DNA of 7,222 nucleotides from an uncultured bacterium (GTDB lineage: Bacteria; Bacillota; Clostridia; Oscillospirales; Acutalibacteraceae), in contig CAJMOI010000100.1 in the NCBI GenBank assembly GCA_905215105.1, forward strand, positions 1 to 7,222, given 5' to 3'. Below are positions 5,847 through 7,222 of this stretch, piece after piece. The position numbers were made by a program, and so were the translations under genes. The notes below the pieces were generated by a model that saw only the letters and a list, made by a program, of their open reading frames with translations, did not search any database and had not been told where the DNA came from. Numbering within the stretch: the first letter of the stretch is position 1; every line of letters starts with the position of its first letter.

Positions 5847-6130
5847 GAAGAACCCTCCTCGTATTCCTGACCCGCAAGCCCCATTTGCGCTTTTTCTAAC
5901 TATTTTCTGCCGGGCTGACGAGCCGCTTGTTCCTGTTTCTGTCGTTTCTACAGGCACACTTTTCCGAAAAAAGCCTTTTCTCCTTGTGGGAAAGTCGATG
6001 AAACTTTTTCCGGCCGGGTTCATATACTGAAAACAGTGCGGTCATTGGGAAGAAAGCAATCGGAAAAAATCCATCAGCTTTCTCAAAGATTGTCCACATT
6101 TTCACAAAATTATCATGAAAACAGACCGCT
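5847..6130 (-). other. Long untranslated leader of the hydrogenase-like operon
   Basis: If the promoter at 6138-6166 is the real one, transcripts carry a leader of about 285 nt before DRTGG protein A. I see no recognisable riboswitch, T-box or terminator/antiterminator pair in it. On the minus strand there are short potential hairpins: GGAAA pairing with TTTCC in 5989-6011, AGGCTTTT against AAAAGTGTGCCT in about 5952-5976, and GGCT/AGCC around CGTC near 5920. A ten-codon reading frame, MDFFRLLSSQ, lies at 6042-6074 without a good ribosome site. A 67-69 codon frame (5896 to 6099 or 6105) also lacks one. Neither small frame is called as a gene. Confidence 0.35.
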
Positions 6131-6137
6131 TTTTATC

Positions 6138-6166
6138 AGTATAGCATCCACGCCGCTTTTTGTCCA
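6138..6166 (-). promoter_or_regulatory. Candidate sigma-A promoter for the hydrogenase-like operon
   Basis: On the minus strand TGGACA (6161-6166) stands 17 bases before TATACT (6138-6143), and the bases directly before the -10 are TGC, giving an extended -10. Initiation would fall near 6131. The nonamer AAAAAGCGG occurs twice, directly after the -35 (6153-6161) and just downstream of the -10 (6126-6134), 27 bp apart, so it may be an operator pair. The promoter is well formed but its distance from the first gene is unusual. Confidence 0.55.
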
Positions 6167-6283
6167 TAAAAATGTTGCAGAGGGGCTTTTCCATCTGCTT
6201 TTCCCTCTTTTCTTTCCTCAAATGGATACCTGTCTTTCACTCGAGGACAAATTTTGTGCATTTTCCGACAAAAGAAATCTGAA

Positions 6284-6297
6284 AATTCTACAGAATT
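6284..6297. repeat. Inverted repeat upstream of the serC promoter
   Basis: AATTCT (6284-6289) and AGAATT (6292-6297) are perfect inverted arms separated by AC. The element ends 13 bp before the serC -35 hexamer, a position suited to an activator or repressor dimer. I cannot match it to a named regulator. A second, odd-centred palindrome, ACAAATTTTGT, lies at 6247-6257. In AT-rich DNA such short repeats can arise by chance. Confidence 0.35.
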
Positions 6298-6310
6298 CGT
6301 GAAAAGCTCC

Positions 6311-6339
6311 TTGACTTCATTGAATTAAAGCGGTATAAT
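6311..6339 (+). promoter_or_regulatory. serC: Sigma-A promoter of serC
   Basis: TTGACT (6311-6316) and a perfect TATAAT (6334-6339) are separated by exactly 17 bases, one mismatch from full consensus. Initiation is expected near 6346, giving a leader of about 60 nt, too short for a T-box or other large riboswitch. Confidence 0.9.
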
Positions 6340-6351
6340 AGGGACAAATTT

Positions 6352-6374
6352 GCGGCATTCCATGGAATTTCCGC
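6352..6374 (+). promoter_or_regulatory. Palindrome/hairpin in the serC leader
   Basis: ATTCCATGGAAT (6357-6368) is a perfect 12-bp palindrome. It is flanked by GCGG (6352-6355) and CCGC (6371-6374), which can pair outside it with a small C/TT internal loop. It lies a few bases downstream of the predicted start of transcription and ends 18 nt before the ribosome site. It could be an operator for a dimeric regulator or a 5'-stabilising hairpin. It has no U tract, so it is not a terminator. Confidence 0.4.
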
Positions 6375-6405
6375 TTTGAAACATAGAAATTGGAGGTACC
6401 TATTT

Positions 6406-7222
6406 ATGAAACGCGTGTACAACTTTTCCGCTGGCCCCTCGGTCCTTCCGGAATCCGTCCTGCGCCGTGCAGCTGATGAAATGCTGGACTATCAGGGCTC
6501 CGGTCAGTCTGTGATGGAGATGTCACATCGATCTAAGGTGTATGGGGGGATTATCGAGTCTGCGGAAAGTCTGCTGCGTGAAGTGATGGGCATTCCCGAT
6601 AACTATAAAGTGCTGTTCCTCCAGGGCGGCGCTTCCTCCCAGTTCGCCATGGTCCCCCTGAACCTGATGACCGGAAGCGGCAAGGCCGATTATGTACTCA
6701 CCGGTCAGTGGGCCACCAAGGCCTATAAGGAAGCAGCCCGTTATGGCCAGGCCAATGTGGTGGCTTCTTCCAAGGACAAGACGTTCTCCTATATTCCCAA
6801 GCTGGACCCGGCCACCTTTACGCCGGATGCGGATTATTTCCACATTTGCCTGAACAACACCATTTACGGAACCCGGTTTACCACCCTTCCCGAAACCGGA
6901 AACGTGCCGCTGGTGGCAGATATCTCTTCCTGCATCCTCAGCGAGCCCATTGATGTTTCCAAATTCGGCGTGCTGTATGCCGGTGCACAGAAAAACATGG
7001 CGCCTGCCGGCCTGACCGTGGTCATTATCCGGGAAGACCTGATTGGCCACGCCATGGAGATGACCCCCACCATGTTCAACTATCAAACCCATGCCGATAA
7101 TGGCTCCATGTTCAACACGCCTCCCTGCTATACCATTTACATGGCAAAGCTGGTGCTGGAGTGGCTGAAAAACGACATCGGCGGTCTGGAAGAAATGAAG
7201 AAGATCAACGAGAAAAAAGCCG
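6406..7222 (+). CDS. serC: Phosphoserine aminotransferase (5' part, runs off window)
   Basis: SerC is the PLP-dependent enzyme that converts 3-phosphohydroxypyruvate and glutamate to phosphoserine and 2-oxoglutarate in cytoplasmic serine biosynthesis (EC 2.6.1.52). The 272 visible codons start with the family signature NFSAGPSVLPESVL (6-19). They continue with EMSHRS (38-43; His41/Arg42 for substrate), FLQGGASSQF (71-80, phosphate grip of PLP), Trp102 in TGQWA, Asp172 in VADISS, and the PLP-binding Lys196 in YAGAQKNMAPAGL. SerC proteins are usually about 360 residues, so roughly a quarter lies beyond 7222. The ATG at 6406 follows GGAGG (6392-6396) by nine bases and stands behind a near-consensus promoter. 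In Clostridia serA often follows, but that cannot be seen here. No frameshift or missing key residue is visible. Confidence 0.96.
   Translation, partial: MKRVYNFSAGPSVLPESVLRRAADEMLDYQGSGQSVMEMSHRSKVYGGIIESAESLLREVMGIPDNYKVLFLQGGASSQFAMVPLNLMTGSGKADYVLTGQWATKAYKEAARYGQANVVASSKDKTFSYIPKLDPATFTPDADYFHICLNNTIYGTRFTTLPETGNVPLVADISSCILSEPIDVSKFGVLYAGAQKNMAPAGLTVVIIREDLIGHAMEMTPTMFNYQTHADNGSMFNTPPCYTIYMAKLVLEWLKNDIGGLEEMKKINEKKA

Noticed and set aside
6090..6096. Second TGGACA on the minus strand as a -35 nearer the operon
   Set aside because: The hexamer 17 bases downstream is TGGATT, which matches the -10 consensus at only three positions.
5896..6105. 67-69 codon frame on the minus strand in the operon leader
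   Set aside because: It is basic and low in complexity, has only a weak ribosome site, and resembles no family; kept as a remote possibility in the leader entry.
6036..6302. 88-codon frame on the plus strand in the divergent intergenic region
   Set aside because: It begins with GTG without a ribosome site, overlaps the minus-strand promoter and the serC upstream repeat, and has no recognisable features.
6523..7092. Minus-strand open frame of 189 codons inside serC
   Set aside because: SerC is unmistakable on the plus strand with all key residues; this is its shadow.
1..7222. CRISPR array, insertion sequence or prophage attachment site
   Set aside because: I saw no spaced direct repeats, transposase-like coding, terminal inverted repeats or duplicated tRNA 3' end within the window.

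Overview
The window reads as chromosomal DNA of an anaerobic Gram-positive bacterium of the class Clostridia, most likely near the Oscillospiraceae/Ruminococcaceae. The grounds are strong GGAGG-type ribosome binding sites, use of ATG, GTG and TTG starts, consensus sigma-A promoters, a split ThrE-type exporter, and a five-gene module around an [FeFe]-hydrogenase-like protein that I know mainly from Clostridia. The family-level placement is inference.

Layout. (1) Positions 1-55 hold the 3' part of a tRNA-Pro with anticodon CGG, followed by an intrinsic terminator. (2) Positions 119-2605 (+) hold a compact gene string: a small helical protein of unknown function, the two halves of a threonine/serine exporter (DUF1212 and DUF3815 families) overlapping by 4 nt, and an RluA-family pseudouridine synthase. 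It ends at a hairpin terminator at 2620-2655 that also lies directly behind the converging operon. (3) Positions 5846 down to 2656 (-) hold five closely packed genes: DRTGG-type protein A, an RsbW-like GHKL ATPase, an [FeFe]-hydrogenase-like iron-sulfur protein, DRTGG-type protein B and a PHP-domain phosphoesterase. (4) Positions 5847-6405 are an AT-richer divergent intergenic region with a candidate promoter on each strand. (5) From 6406 (+) the 5' part of serC runs off the window.

The minus-strand operon is the most interesting part. Its order matches a module that in many Clostridia sits beside NuoE/NuoF/HydA-type hydrogenase genes, but here it ends at a terminator and no catalytic hydrogenase subunits follow. 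The hydrogenase-like protein keeps the four cysteines that would hold an H-cluster but has replaced several active-site neighbours, including the proton-relay cysteine. It carries a C-terminal [4Fe-4S]-type domain. Together with an anti-sigma-factor-type ATPase and two nucleotide-associated DRTGG-type domains, this suggests a redox- or H2-sensing regulatory device rather than an H2-producing enzyme. This is inference; I know of no demonstrated function for the module.

The rest is housekeeping: tRNA, rRNA/tRNA modification, amino-acid or organic-acid export, and serine biosynthesis. ThrE-type export and SerC both touch serine, but they lie in separate transcription units and nothing here links their regulation.
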